A DNA stretch of 64,000 nucleotides, taken from NCBI RefSeq assembly GCF_001571265.1, contig NZ_BCTL01000007.1, forward strand, positions 124,001 to 188,000. Reading direction: 5' to 3'. The first letter of the stretch is position 1, and every line of letters begins with the position of its first letter. Under the pieces are notes generated by a model. It was given only the letters and a program-made list of their open reading frames with translations. It ran no database searches and had not been told where the DNA came from. Below, piece after piece: positions 1 to 7,934 of this stretch. The DNA comes from Cedecea neteri NBRC 105707 = ATCC 33855. Lineage in GTDB: Bacteria; Pseudomonadota; Gammaproteobacteria; Enterobacterales; Enterobacteriaceae. The position numbers and the translations under genes were made by a program.

Positions 1-338
1 TCACCGAGCTGTCTCGCGAACTGATGGCTATCTCCAAAAAAGCTCGCGACGGCAAGCTGACCGCTGGCGAAATGCAGGGCGGCTGCTTCACCATCTCCAG
101 CCTGGGCGGTATCGGGACAACTCACTTCGCGCCGATTGTTAACGCGCCAGAAGTGGCTATCCTGGGTGTCTCCAAGTCTGCGATGGAACCGGTCTGGAAC
201 GGTAAAGAGTTCACGCCGCGTCTGATGATGCCGATGTCTCTTTCCTTTGACCACCGCGTAATCGACGGCGCTGATGGTGCACGCTTTATCACCATCATCA
301 ACAATATGCTGTCTGATATTCGCCGCCTGGTGATGTAA
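1..338 (+). CDS. aceF: Dihydrolipoamide acetyltransferase (PDH E2), C-terminal end only
   Basis: This is the last ~111 codons of the E2 core of the pyruvate dehydrogenase complex, which moves the acetyl group from lipoamide to CoA. The gene begins outside the window; the reading frame is open from base 3 and stops at 336-338. The acyltransferase catalytic signature D-H-R-x-x-D-G is visible ([10 protein letters not shown]) about 30 residues before the end. The lipoyl and E1/E3-binding domains are not in view. lpd (E3) follows on the same strand, as in the enteric pdhR-aceEF-lpd operon. Identification is near certain. Confidence 0.98.
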   Translation, partial: TELSRELMAISKKARDGKLTAGEMQGGCFTISSLGGIGTTHFAPIVNAPEVAILGVSKSAMEPVWNGKEFTPRLMMPMSLSFDHRVIDGADGARFITIINNMLSDIRRLVM

Positions 339-341
339 TTG

Positions 342-370
342 AAAAGCCGGCCAATCGGCCGGCTTTTTTC
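342..370 (+). terminator. Rho-independent terminator after aceF
   Basis: A perfect 11-bp stem (342-352 with 357-367), with an AATC loop, runs into a T tract. It should end most aceEF transcripts and leave lpd partly to its own promoter, as known in E. coli. Confidence 0.9.
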
Positions 371-429
371 TGATAATCTCATGTGGTTTGTGAGGTTATT
401 GGCGAAAGCGACAATTCGTGAGCCGTTTG

Positions 430-475
430 TTGTTTCAAAATTGTTAACAATTTTGTAAACTGCGGGCGGATAGAA
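430..475 (+). promoter_or_regulatory. Putative lpd promoter with ArcA-like A/T-rich element
   Basis: The 143 bp between the aceF terminator and lpd contain an A/T-rich block (TTGTTAACAATTTTGTAAAC, 441-460) with GTTAA/TTGTAA half-sites that resemble ArcA boxes. In E. coli, lpd has its own ArcA-repressed promoter here. A clear -35/-10 pair with good spacing could not be fixed (TAAACT at 456-461 is a possible -10), so exact boundaries are uncertain. Confidence 0.4.
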
Positions 476-513
476 CGACCCGGTGGACGACGGGTATAAA
501 TTAAGAGGTCATG

Positions 514-1938
514 ATGAGCACAGAAATCAAAACTCAGGTCGTAGTACTTGGGGCAGGCCCAGCAGGTTACTCCGCAGCATTCCGCGCCGCGGATTTAGGT
601 CTGGAAACCGTCATCGTAGAGCGTTACAGCACCCTCGGTGGTGTCTGTCTGAACGTCGGCTGTATCCCTTCTAAAGCGCTGCTGCACGTTGCTAAAGTTA
701 TCGAAGAAGCAAAAGCACTGGCCGAACACGGCATCGTTTTCGGTGAGCCGAAAACCGATATCGACAAAATTCGTACCTGGAAAGAAAAAGTTATCACTCA
801 GCTGACCGGCGGCCTGGCGGGTATGGCCAAAGGCCGTAAAGTGAAAGTGGTAAACGGTCTGGGTAAATTCACCGGGGCTAACACCCTGGAAGTGGAAGGC
901 GAAAACGGTAAAACCGTGATCAACTTCGACAACGCTATCATCGCGGCGGGTTCCCGTCCGATCGAGCTGCCGTTCATTCCTCATGAAGATCCACGCGTGT
1001 GGGATTCCACAGATGCGCTGGAGCTGAAATCCGTACCTAAACGCCTGCTGGTAATGGGCGGCGGTATCATCGGTCTGGAAATGGGCACCGTATACCATGC
1101 GCTGGGTTCAGACATTGACGTGGTTGAAATGTTTGACCAGGTTATCCCGGCTGCAGACAAAGACATCGTTAAGGTCTTCACCAAACGCATCAGCAAGAAA
1201 TTCAACCTGATGCTGGAAACCAAAGTGACTGCCGTTGAAGCGAAAGAAGACGGCATCTACGTTTCCATGGAAGGCAAAAAAGCCCCTGCAGAACCACAGC
1301 GTTACGACGCGGTTCTGGTGGCTATCGGCCGCGTGCCGAACGGTAAAAACCTTGATGCAGGCAAAGCCGGCGTTGAAGTTGACGACCGTGGCTTTATCCG
1401 CGTTGACAAACAGCTGCGTACCAACGTACCGCACATCTTTGCTATCGGCGACATCGTCGGTCAGCCAATGCTGGCACACAAAGGTGTTCACGAAGGCCAC
1501 GTTGCCGCAGAAGTTATCGCCGGGATGAAGCACTACTTCGATCCGAAAGTGATCCCATCTATCGCTTACACCGAGCCAGAAGTTGCATGGGTTGGCCTGA
1601 CCGAGAAAGAAGCGAAAGAGAAAGGCATCAGCTACGAAACCGCCACCTTCCCGTGGGCTGCTTCTGGCCGTGCTATCGCTTCCGACTGCGCAGACGGTAT
1701 GACCAAGCTTATCTTCGACAAAGAGACTCACCGCGTTATCGGTGGTGCGATTGTCGGGACCAACGGCGGCGAGCTGCTGGGCGAAATCGGTCTGGCTATC
1801 GAGATGGGCTGTGACGCAGAAGATATCGCGCTCACCATCCACGCTCACCCGACGCTGCACGAATCCGTTGGCCTGGCGGCTGAAGTATTCGAAGGCAGCA
1901 TCACCGACCTGCCAAACGCCAAAGCGAAGAAAAAGTAA
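514..1938 (+). CDS. lpd: Dihydrolipoamide dehydrogenase (E3)
   Basis: A 474-residue FAD flavoprotein that reoxidises dihydrolipoamide to lipoamide with NAD+. It is shared by the pyruvate and 2-oxoglutarate dehydrogenases and the glycine cleavage system. The N-terminal FAD motif GAGPAG is followed by the redox disulfide C-L-N-V-G-C (Cys45, Cys50), an NAD-binding GGGIIG motif near residue 190, the second FAD motif ending in AIGD, and the C-terminal His-Glu pair in HAHPTLHE. Two ATGs are adjacent (511 and 514). The second gives the usual MSTEIK start, with AGAGG at 503-507 as ribosome site. Length matches E. coli exactly. Confidence 0.98.
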   Translation: MSTEIKTQVVVLGAGPAGYSAAFRAADLGLETVIVERYSTLGGVCLNVGCIPSKALLHVAKVIEEAKALAEHGIVFGEPKTDIDKIRTWKEKVITQLTGGLAGMAKGRKVKVVNGLGKFTGANTLEVEGENGKTVINFDNAIIAAGSRPIELPFIPHEDPRVWDSTDALELKSVPKRLLVMGGGIIGLEMGTVYHALGSDIDVVEMFDQVIPAADKDIVKVFTKRISKKFNLMLETKVTAVEAKEDGIYVSMEGKKAPAEPQRYDAVLVAIGRVPNGKNLDAGKAGVEVDDRGFIRVDKQLRTNVPHIFAIGDIVGQPMLAHKGVHEGHVAAEVIAGMKHYFDPKVIPSIAYTEPEVAWVGLTEKEAKEKGISYETATFPWAASGRAIASDCADGMTKLIFDKETHRVIGGAIVGTNGGELLGEIGLAIEMGCDAEDIALTIHAHPTLHESVGLAAEVFEGSITDLPNAKAKKK

Positions 1939-1957
1939 CTTTCAGCGTTTGATAAAG

Positions 1958-1981
1958 CGGCCCTCCGGGGCCGTTTTTTTT
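1958..1981 (+). terminator. Rho-independent terminator after lpd
   Basis: CGGCCC (1958-1963) pairs with GGGCCG (1968-1973) around a TCCG tetraloop, followed by eight Ts. It closes the pdh operon. Confidence 0.92.
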
Positions 1982-1987
1982 GCCTGT

Positions 1988-2011
1988 AAAAGGCCGCCCT
2001 TGCGAGCGGCC
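1988..2011 (-). terminator. Minus-strand terminator belonging to a lost gene
   Basis: Read on the minus strand, GGCCGC (2011-2006) pairs with GCGGCC (1997-1992) and runs into TTTT (1991-1988). It lies 6 bp past the stop codon of the degraded minus-strand reading frame at 2018-2149 and serves no intact gene in the window. The T run is short, so strength is uncertain. Confidence 0.55.
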
Positions 2012-2017
2012 AGTAGC

Positions 2018-2149
2018 TTAATTGCCCAGGTTCAAAATGAACTGAATGGTAATGTCTGAAATATTCCAGCCACCCATGCCCGGCGACTGGCTGCTACGCC
2101 AGCGAAGCAGGCCAAGAGTAACGTTACGGTAAATAATCTCTTGAACAAA
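2018..2149 (-). pseudogene. C-terminal relic of an unidentified gene
   Basis: The minus strand stays open for 43 codons between an upstream TGA (2152-2150) and a TAA (2020-2018). Its product looks like ordinary folded-protein sequence and ends in W-N-I-S-D-I-T-I-Q-F-I-L-N-L-G-N. There is no ATG start and no 5' portion, but a terminator-like hairpin follows directly. I read this as the 3' end of a gene whose front has been deleted. In E. coli this interval carries yacH on the minus strand, but I do not recognise this tail as YacH or any other family. The alternating hydrophobic pattern would suit a beta-strand. Chance reading frame remains possible. Confidence 0.4.
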
Positions 2150-2163
2150 TCAGCATGTTAAGT

Positions 2164-2192
2164 TTGCAGTGAGTTACATCAATTTTCATAAG
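2164..2192 (+). promoter_or_regulatory. Candidate sigma-70 promoter without a gene
   Basis: TTGCAG (2164-2169), a 17-bp spacer and CATAAG (2187-2192) make a plausible promoter. No protein gene follows before the terminator at 2317-2341, so it would make a short RNA. Confidence 0.35.
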
Positions 2193-2198
2193 ACTGTA

Positions 2199-2341
2199 CG
2201 CAAAAAATACAATTCATCTTGCCGTGATTCATTTTCAAATGCAGAATAGACAGCGTTTGAGGCTTGCCACAAAACATCTCCTGTCATCGTGTGCTACCAC
2301 TTTGTCAGGGCAAACGAACCGCCGAAAGGCGGTTTTTTTGT
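2199..2341 (+). ncRNA. Candidate small RNA upstream of acnB
   Basis: About 140 nt lie between a plausible promoter (2164-2192) and a strong Rho-independent terminator: AACCGCC (2317-2323), a GAAA tetraloop, GGCGGTT (2328-2334) and a T run. No intact plus-strand gene precedes the terminator after lpd's own terminator at 1958-1981, so it is unexplained by the annotated genes. No coding frame is convincing here. I recognise no named small RNA. It could instead be the leftover terminator of a deleted plus-strand gene. Confidence 0.35.
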
Positions 2342-2421
2342 GCCTGAACGTCATATCAAAAAGTAATCTATTCCCCCTTAACGATTCAGCAAAGTTTTAA
2401 TGTTGCTTTTTTGTAAACAGA

Positions 2422-2450
2422 TTAACACCCCCTGAAAATCCTGATATGCT
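2422..2450 (+). promoter_or_regulatory. acnB promoter
   Basis: TTAACA (2422-2427, 5/6 to the -35 consensus) and TATGCT (2445-2450) are separated by 17 bp, predicting a start near 2457 and a ~100-nt leader to the GTG. A/T-rich GTTTTAATGTT at 2394-2404 just upstream resembles an ArcA half-site; ArcA, CRP and Cra act on acnB in E. coli, but binding here is inferred. Confidence 0.6.
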
Positions 2451-2555
2451 GCCCGACGCGGTACCGGGCATTTACCCTACAAACTGCTGTCTCACAGGAG
2501 CGTGAAGAGAGAGATCCGGTGGCGCCAAATGACAATGAGAGCGAGGAGAACCGTC

Positions 2556-5153
2556 GTGCTAGAAGAATACCGTAAGCACGTAGCTGAACGTGCCGCAGAA
2601 GGGATTGTTCCAAAACCCTTAGATGCTACCCAAATGGCCGCACTGGTTGAGCTGCTGAAAACCCCACCCGCAGGTGAAGAAGCATTCCTGTTAGATCTGA
2701 TTACTAACCGTGTACCGCCGGGCGTTGATGAAGCCGCCTACGTGAAAGCAGGTTTCCTTGCTGCCATTGCCAAAGGCGATGCCACTTCCCCGCTGATCTC
2801 CCCTGAAAAAGCCATTGAACTGCTGGGCACCATGCAGGGTGGCTACAACATTCATCCGCTGATTGACGCGCTGGATAACGAAAAGCTGGCGCCGATTGCC
2901 GCCAAAGCGCTGTCCCACACGCTGCTGATGTTCGATAACTTCTACGACGTAGAAGAGAAAGCCAAAGCGGGCAACACTTACGCTCAGCAGGTGCTGAAGT
3001 CCTGGTCTGAAGCCGAGTGGTTCCTGTCTCGCCCTAAACTGGCCGAGAAAATCACCGTTACCGTTTTTAAGGTCACCGGCGAAACCAACACCGATGACCT
3101 GTCTCCTGCGCCGGACGCATGGTCCCGCCCGGACATCCCGCTGCACGCCCTGGCGATGCTGAAAAATGCCCGCGAAGGCATTGAGCCGGATCAGGCTGGA
3201 GCTATTGGCCCGATCAAGCAGATCGAAGCGCTGCAGAAAAAAGGTTTCCCTCTGGCCTACGTGGGCGATGTTGTGGGCACCGGTTCTTCCCGTAAATCCG
3301 CCACCAACTCCGTGCTGTGGTTCATGGGTGACGATATTCCGAACGTGCCAAACAAGCGCGGCGGTGGCGTTGTGCTGGGCGGCAAAATTGCCCCAATCTT
3401 CTTTAACACCATGGAAGATGCGGGTGCACTGCCGATCGAAGTTGACGTTAACGATCTGAATATGGGCGATGTGATCGACATTTACCCGTACAAAGGCGAA
3501 GTGCGTAATCACGACACCAACGCGATGATCGCCAACTTTGAACTGAAAACCGACGTGCTGCTGGACGAAGTCCGCGCCGGCGGCCGTATTCCGCTGATCA
3601 TCGGCCGTGGCCTGACGACCAAAGCGCGTGAAGCGCTGAGCCTGCCGCACAGCGAAGTCTTCGTTCAGGCGAAAGACGTTGCGGCCAGCACCCGTGGTTA
3701 CTCGCTGGCGCAGAAAATGGTTGGCCGCGCCTGTGGCGTGGAAGGTATTCGCCCAGGTGCTTACTGCGAGCCGAAGATGACTTCCGTAGGCTCCCAGGAC
3801 ACCACCGGCCCAATGACCCGTGATGAGCTGAAAGACCTGGCTTGCCTTGGCTTCTCTGCCGATCTGGTGATGCAGTCCTTCTGCCACACTGCCGCTTATC
3901 CAAAGCCGGTGGACGTGACAACTCACCATACTTTGCCTGACTTCATCATGAACCGTGGCGGCGTGTCTCTGCGTCCGGGCGATGGCGTCATTCACTCATG
4001 GCTGAACCGCATGCTGCTGCCGGATACCGTTGGCACCGGCGGTGACTCCCACACTCGTTTCCCAATTGGGATTTCCTTCCCGGCAGGTTCTGGTCTGGTG
4101 GCGTTTGCCGCGGCGACCGGCGTTATGCCTCTGGATATGCCTGAGTCCGTGCTGGTTCGCTTTAAAGGCAAAATGCAGCCGGGCATTACCCTGCGTGATT
4201 TGGTGCATGCTATTCCGCTGTACGCTATCAAACAGGGCCTGCTGACCGTTGAGAAGAAAGGTAAGAAAAACATCTTCTCTGGCCGAATCCTGGAAATCGA
4301 AGGTCTGCCAACGCTGAAAGTTGAGCAGGCGTTTGAGCTGACCGATGCTTCCGCTGAGCGTTCCGCCGCAGGTTGTACCATTAAGCTGGATCGCGAGCCA
4401 ATTGAAGAGTATCTGAATTCCAACATCGTGCTGCTGAAGTGGATGATTGCCGAAGGTTACGGCGACCGTCGTACGCTTGAGCGCCGTATTCAGGGCATGG
4501 AAAAATGGCTGGCCGATCCGCAGCTGATGGAAGCCGACGCAGACGCAGAATACGCGGCAGTGATCGACATCGATCTGAACGATATCAAAGAGCCAATCCT
4601 CTGCGCGCCAAACGACCCGGATGATGCTCGTCTGCTGTCCGACGTGGCCGGTGAGAAGATTGACGAAGTGTTTATCGGTTCCTGCATGACCAACATCGGT
4701 CACTTCCGTGCTGCCGGTAAGCTGCTGGACAGCCACAAAGGTCAGCTGCCAACTCGCCTGTGGGTGGCTCCGCCAACCCGTATGGACGCGGCTCAGCTGA
4801 CCGAAGAAGGTTATTACAGCGTGTTCGGTAAGAGCGGCGCCCGTATCGAAATTCCAGGCTGCTCCCTGTGCATGGGTAACCAGGCTCGAGTGGCGGATGG
4901 TGCGACGGTGGTATCGACTTCAACCCGTAACTTCCCGAACCGTTTGGGCACCGGGGCGAATGTCTTCCTGGCGTCCGCAGAGCTGGCGGCAGTCTCTTCC
5001 CTGCTGGGCAAGCTGCCAACACCTGATGAATATCAGACCTTCATGACTCAGGTTGATAAAACGGCGGTAGATACCTACCGCTACCTGAACTTTGACCAGC
5101 TTTCTCAGTACACTGAGAAGGCGGACGGCGTGATCTTCCAGACCGCCGTTTAA
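2556..5153 (+). CDS. acnB: Aconitate hydratase B
   Basis: The main TCA-cycle aconitase, 865 residues, interconverting citrate and isocitrate with a [4Fe-4S] cluster; the apo form of the E. coli enzyme also binds mRNA. Cluster ligands are visible as Cys710 (GSCMTN), Cys769 and Cys772 (CSLCMGN). The N-terminal HEAT-like domain and the swapped 4-2-3-1 domain order are typical of AcnB. Start: the frame opens at 2502, but GTG at 2556 (sequence LEEYRKH) gives the exact E. coli length and has AGGAG at 2544-2548. The gene stands alone behind its own promoter. Confidence 0.97.
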   Translation: MLEEYRKHVAERAAEGIVPKPLDATQMAALVELLKTPPAGEEAFLLDLITNRVPPGVDEAAYVKAGFLAAIAKGDATSPLISPEKAIELLGTMQGGYNIHPLIDALDNEKLAPIAAKALSHTLLMFDNFYDVEEKAKAGNTYAQQVLKSWSEAEWFLSRPKLAEKITVTVFKVTGETNTDDLSPAPDAWSRPDIPLHALAMLKNAREGIEPDQAGAIGPIKQIEALQKKGFPLAYVGDVVGTGSSRKSATNSVLWFMGDDIPNVPNKRGGGVVLGGKIAPIFFNTMEDAGALPIEVDVNDLNMGDVIDIYPYKGEVRNHDTNAMIANFELKTDVLLDEVRAGGRIPLIIGRGLTTKAREALSLPHSEVFVQAKDVAASTRGYSLAQKMVGRACGVEGIRPGAYCEPKMTSVGSQDTTGPMTRDELKDLACLGFSADLVMQSFCHTAAYPKPVDVTTHHTLPDFIMNRGGVSLRPGDGVIHSWLNRMLLPDTVGTGGDSHTRFPIGISFPAGSGLVAFAAATGVMPLDMPESVLVRFKGKMQPGITLRDLVHAIPLYAIKQGLLTVEKKGKKNIFSGRILEIEGLPTLKVEQAFELTDASAERSAAGCTIKLDREPIEEYLNSNIVLLKWMIAEGYGDRRTLERRIQGMEKWLADPQLMEADADAEYAAVIDIDLNDIKEPILCAPNDPDDARLLSDVAGEKIDEVFIGSCMTNIGHFRAAGKLLDSHKGQLPTRLWVAPPTRMDAAQLTEEGYYSVFGKSGARIEIPGCSLCMGNQARVADGATVVSTSTRNFPNRLGTGANVFLASAELAAVSSLLGKLPTPDEYQTFMTQVDKTAVDTYRYLNFDQLSQYTEKADGVIFQTAV

Positions 5154-5180
5154 AAGCCAAATACCTTCACTCCGTGTTCT

Positions 5181-5214
5181 CCCTCTCCCTCTGGGAGAGG
5201 GCCGGGGTGAGGGC
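5181..5214. repeat. Small palindromic intergenic repeat, copy A
   Basis: CCCTCTCCC (5181-5189) and GGGAGAGGG (5193-5201) form a perfect 9-bp stem, followed by a conserved-looking CCGGGGTGAGGGC tail. Similar units recur at 15512, 25021 and 33923 in this window, always just past a stop codon. It sits between the co-directional acnB and yacL and may also end transcription or stabilise the acnB 3' end. Confidence 0.7.
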
Positions 5215-5347
5215 ACCAGACTACTCTGCGTTTCTCTTTTTTATTTCTCCTCCTTCTACTCGCCACGCTGTTTTCCCCCCACTTTGCTGCGATAATTAAG
5301 CTATAGGCGTGGGTGAGGATTTCCCCCGCGATGTAGAGGAAACAGCG

Positions 5348-5710
5348 ATGGACTATGAATTTCTGCGTGACATCACCGGCGTGGTGAAAGTGCGTATGTC
5401 GATGGGGCATGAGGTTGTCGGCCACTGGTTTAATGAAGAAGTGAAGGGCAATATGGCGCTTCTGGATGAAGTCGAGCAGGCCGTGCTCTCGGTGAAAGGC
5501 AGCGAGCGTCAGTGGCAGCGTGCCGGGCACGAATATACCCTGTGGCTGGACGAGAAAGAGGTCATCGTCCGCGCTAACCAGCTGGAAATCTCCGGCGATG
5601 AGATGGAAGAGGGGATGAGCTATTACGACGAAGAAAGCCTCTCTTTTTGCGGTGTAGAGGACTTCCTGCAGGTGGTTAACGCTTACCGGGAATTTATGCA
5701 GCAGCGTTAA
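5348..5710 (+). CDS. yacL: UPF0231 family protein YacL
   Basis: A 120-residue acidic cytoplasmic protein matching E. coli YacL over its whole length ([15 protein letters not shown] start). No biochemical function is established that I know of. The frame is open from 5309, but ATG 5348 has AGAGGA at 5335-5340 and gives the family length. No signal peptide or membrane segment is seen. In E. coli the next genes would be speD and speE; here a double hairpin and yacC follow instead. Confidence 0.95.
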   Translation: MDYEFLRDITGVVKVRMSMGHEVVGHWFNEEVKGNMALLDEVEQAVLSVKGSERQWQRAGHEYTLWLDEKEVIVRANQLEISGDEMEEGMSYYDEESLSFCGVEDFLQVVNAYREFMQQR

Positions 5711-5713
5711 CCT

Positions 5714-5777
5714 ATGTGGAGCCGTTAGCGCTCCACATCGTTTGGTTTTAGAGCCAGTGACCGTGGTTACACGGTCA
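5714..5777. terminator. Two hairpins between convergent yacL and yacC
   Basis: ATGTGGAG (5714-5721) pairs with CTCCACAT (5731-5738) and is followed by a T-rich run, suiting yacL. TGACCGTG (5758-5765) pairs with CACGGTCA (5770-5777) and could serve yacC on the other strand. Confidence 0.6.
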
Positions 5778-5801
5778 TTATTCTAGCCCCGGCGGGAAAC
5801 G

Positions 5802-6149
5802 TTATTTAACGTAGGCCAGCAGGCTTAAGGAATCGCGCGCGAGAGATTTGCATTTTGTTGCCGTGGGGATGGCAATACCGCTTAAATCTTTGTAGCTGTC
5901 TTCACCCAACGCTTTCATGTTCCAGCTATCATAGTTGCTGAGATCCCATTGATTTTGTTGGGCAAAAAACACCAGAGCGCGTCGGATCTGGCCGTTAGGG
6001 AGATTTTGGTAGCCACAATCATTTTTTAAGAACACAAATACCGCAGTCAGATCGGCCATATCTTCTGCTTCAGACTCACTCAGCGCCAGGCTGCTGGTAG
6101 AAAAAGCCAGCAAAATGCCCAGTAATAACGCCCTAACTCCCATCTTCAT
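5802..6149 (-). CDS. yacC: Secreted YacC family protein (PulS/OutS pilotin-like)
   Basis: A 115-residue exported protein. Residues 1 to about 20 form a signal peptide (MKMGVRALLLGILLA core, cleavage near SSLA). The mature part, beginning LSESEAEDMADL, closely matches E. coli YacC, which belongs to the family of the type II secretion pilotins PulS and OutS. It has two Cys residues (in NDCGYQ and TKCKSL) that could form a disulfide. No lipobox Cys is obvious, so it is probably a soluble periplasmic protein. A GTG at 6161 would add four residues; ATG 6149 gives the E. coli length. In E. coli it follows speE; here speDE are gone. Confidence 0.9.
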   Translation of the reverse strand: MKMGVRALLLGILLAFSTSSLALSESEAEDMADLTAVFVFLKNDCGYQNLPNGQIRRALVFFAQQNQWDLSNYDSWNMKALGEDSYKDLSGIAIPTATKCKSLARDSLSLLAYVK

Positions 6150-6229
6150 CACGTCTACCACTTTTTCTCAGATACGAAACGTTAACACAGTTAAATAGGC
6201 GTCGACGATATTTATTATGAGCTTAAAAC

Positions 6230-6260
6230 TTGACCTTACCGTTAGGGAAAGGTTTATGCT
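6230..6260 (+). promoter_or_regulatory. CueR-type copper-responsive promoter of cueO
   Basis: TTGACC (-35, 6230-6235) and TATGCT (-10, 6255-6260) are 19 bp apart, the overlong spacing typical of MerR-family promoters. The spacer region carries a near-perfect dyad, ACCTTACC (6233-6240) and GGAAAGGT (6246-6253), like the CueR box of E. coli cueO and copA. Copper-loaded CueR should activate cueO here. Confidence 0.88.
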
Positions 6261-6292
6261 CGCCACAAGTATGCCAACGAAAGGAACTGACT

Positions 6293-7885
6293 ATGCATCG
6301 CCGTAATTTTTTAAAATATACCGCGGCGCTGGGGGTTTTCAGCGCACTGCCGCTCTGGAGCCGAACCGCGCTGGCAGCCGAACGTCCGGCGTTGCCTGTC
6401 CCACCTTTGCTTGCCCCGGATGCTAAAAATAGCATTCGCCTCACCGTAAACGCTGGAAAGAGCGTTTTTGCCGGGAAATCGGCCACAACCTGGGGCTATA
6501 ACGGCGCTTTGCTTGGCCCTGCGTTAAAACTAACGCAAGGGGAAGCCGTCACGGTCGATATTCATAATAGCCTGGCAGAAGAAACCACGGTGCACTGGCA
6601 TGGGCTTGAGGTCGGCGGTGAAGTTGACGGCGGCCCGCAGGGCGTTATCGCGGCGGGTGGAAAGCGGAGCGTGACCTTTACGCCGCAGCAGCGCGCGGCG
6701 ACCTGCTGGTTTCACCCGCATCAGCATGGCAAAACCGGGCATCAGGTGGCCATGGGACTTGGGGGCCTCGTATTAATTGAAGATAACGAAAGCGCCCAAT
6801 TGATGCTGCCGAAGCAGTGGGGCATCGATGATATTCCGCTGATTATCCAGGACAAACGTTTTGGTAAAGACGGCGAGATTGACTACCAGCTGGACGTCAT
6901 GAGCGCGGCCGTAGGCTGGTTCGGCGATACGCTATTGTGCAACGGTGCCGTTTATCCGCAGCATTCCAACCCGCGCGGCTGGCTGCGCCTGCGTTTGCTT
7001 AACGGCTGTAATGCTCGTTCACTGAACATCGCTGCCAGCGACAATCGCCCGCTTTACGTCATAGCCAGCGACGGCGGGCTGCTGGCCGAGCCGGTGAAAG
7101 TCACCGAGCTGGAAATCCTGATGGGGGAACGGTTTGAGGTGCTGGTAGATACCCGTGACGGCAAGCCATTTGATATCGTCACCCTGCCGGTGAAGCAAAT
7201 GGGCATGACCGTGACGCCATTTGATAAGCCGGCGCCGATTGTTCATATCCAGCCGCTGATCATCGCTGCCTCTGGCACGTTGCCTGACAAGCTGGTCAAT
7301 GTGCCTGCGCTGCCGTCGCTGGAAGGCGTGACCGAACGCTGGCTACAGCTGATGATGGACCCGATGCTCGACATGATGGGCATGCAGGCGCTGATGGATA
7401 AATACGGCATGCAGGCTATGGCAGGCATGTCGATGGCCGGCCACGGTGCTATGGGCAATATGGATCATGGCAACATGAAAAATATGGACCACAGCAGTAT
7501 GGGGAATATGAATCACGGCGGCATGAGCCATGGGTTTGATTTCCACAACGCCAACAAAATCAATGGCAAAGCCTTTGATATGGCAACTCCAGCGTTTGCT
7601 GCGCAAAAGGGGAAATACGAGAAATGGACTATCTCAGGGGAAGGCGACATGATGCTGCACCCGTTCCATATTCACGGTACCCAGTTCCGCATTCTGTCAG
7701 AGAATGGCAGGCCGGTAGCGGCACATCGTCAGGGCTGGAAAGACACGGTGAAGGTGGAGGGCGCGCGCAGCGAAGTGCTGGTGAAGTTCGATCATGCCGC
7801 ACCGAAGGAAGCGGCCTATATGGCGCACTGTCATCTGCTGGAGCATGAAGATACCGGTATGATGCTCGGTTTTACCGTCGCGTAA
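6293..7885 (+). CDS. cueO: Multicopper oxidase CueO (cuprous oxidase)
   Basis: A 530-residue periplasmic oxidase that detoxifies Cu(I) by oxidising it with O2. A Tat signal (RRNFLK near residue 4, cleavage after ALAA) exports the folded enzyme. Type 1, 2 and 3 copper motifs are all present: HWHG near residue 100, HPHQHG, HPFHIHG and [12 protein letters not shown] at the C-terminus. A Met/His-rich insert lies at roughly residues 355-425; here it appears longer than in E. coli and has repeated N-M-x-H units. ATG 6293 has AAAGGA upstream and sits behind the CueR-type promoter, so the 21 codons of open frame before it are not used. Confidence 0.97.
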   Translation: MHRRNFLKYTAALGVFSALPLWSRTALAAERPALPVPPLLAPDAKNSIRLTVNAGKSVFAGKSATTWGYNGALLGPALKLTQGEAVTVDIHNSLAEETTVHWHGLEVGGEVDGGPQGVIAAGGKRSVTFTPQQRAATCWFHPHQHGKTGHQVAMGLGGLVLIEDNESAQLMLPKQWGIDDIPLIIQDKRFGKDGEIDYQLDVMSAAVGWFGDTLLCNGAVYPQHSNPRGWLRLRLLNGCNARSLNIAASDNRPLYVIASDGGLLAEPVKVTELEILMGERFEVLVDTRDGKPFDIVTLPVKQMGMTVTPFDKPAPIVHIQPLIIAASGTLPDKLVNVPALPSLEGVTERWLQLMMDPMLDMMGMQALMDKYGMQAMAGMSMAGHGAMGNMDHGNMKNMDHSSMGNMNHGGMSHGFDFHNANKINGKAFDMATPAFAAQKGKYEKWTISGEGDMMLHPFHIHGTQFRILSENGRPVAAHRQGWKDTVKVEGARSEVLVKFDHAAPKEAAYMAHCHLLEHEDTGMMLGFTVA

Positions 7886-7892
7886 AAGCAAG

Positions 7893-7916
7893 AGCGGGTG
7901 GCCTGAGCCACCCGCT
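7893..7916. terminator. Bidirectional hairpin between cueO and gcd
   Basis: A perfect 10-bp stem (7893-7902 with 7907-7916), with a CTGA loop, lies between the two convergent stop codons. T runs are weak on both sides. Confidence 0.6.
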
Positions 7917-7934
7917 ATGCGTTACAGCAATGAG

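Noticed and set aside
2502-2555. Arg-rich N-terminal extension of AcnB
   Set aside because: It covers the ribosome site of the GTG start and matches no AcnB.
2691-3995. 434-codon minus-strand open frame inside acnB
   Set aside because: Antisense shadow of acnB; His/Gln/Val-rich composition typical of reversed coding sequence.
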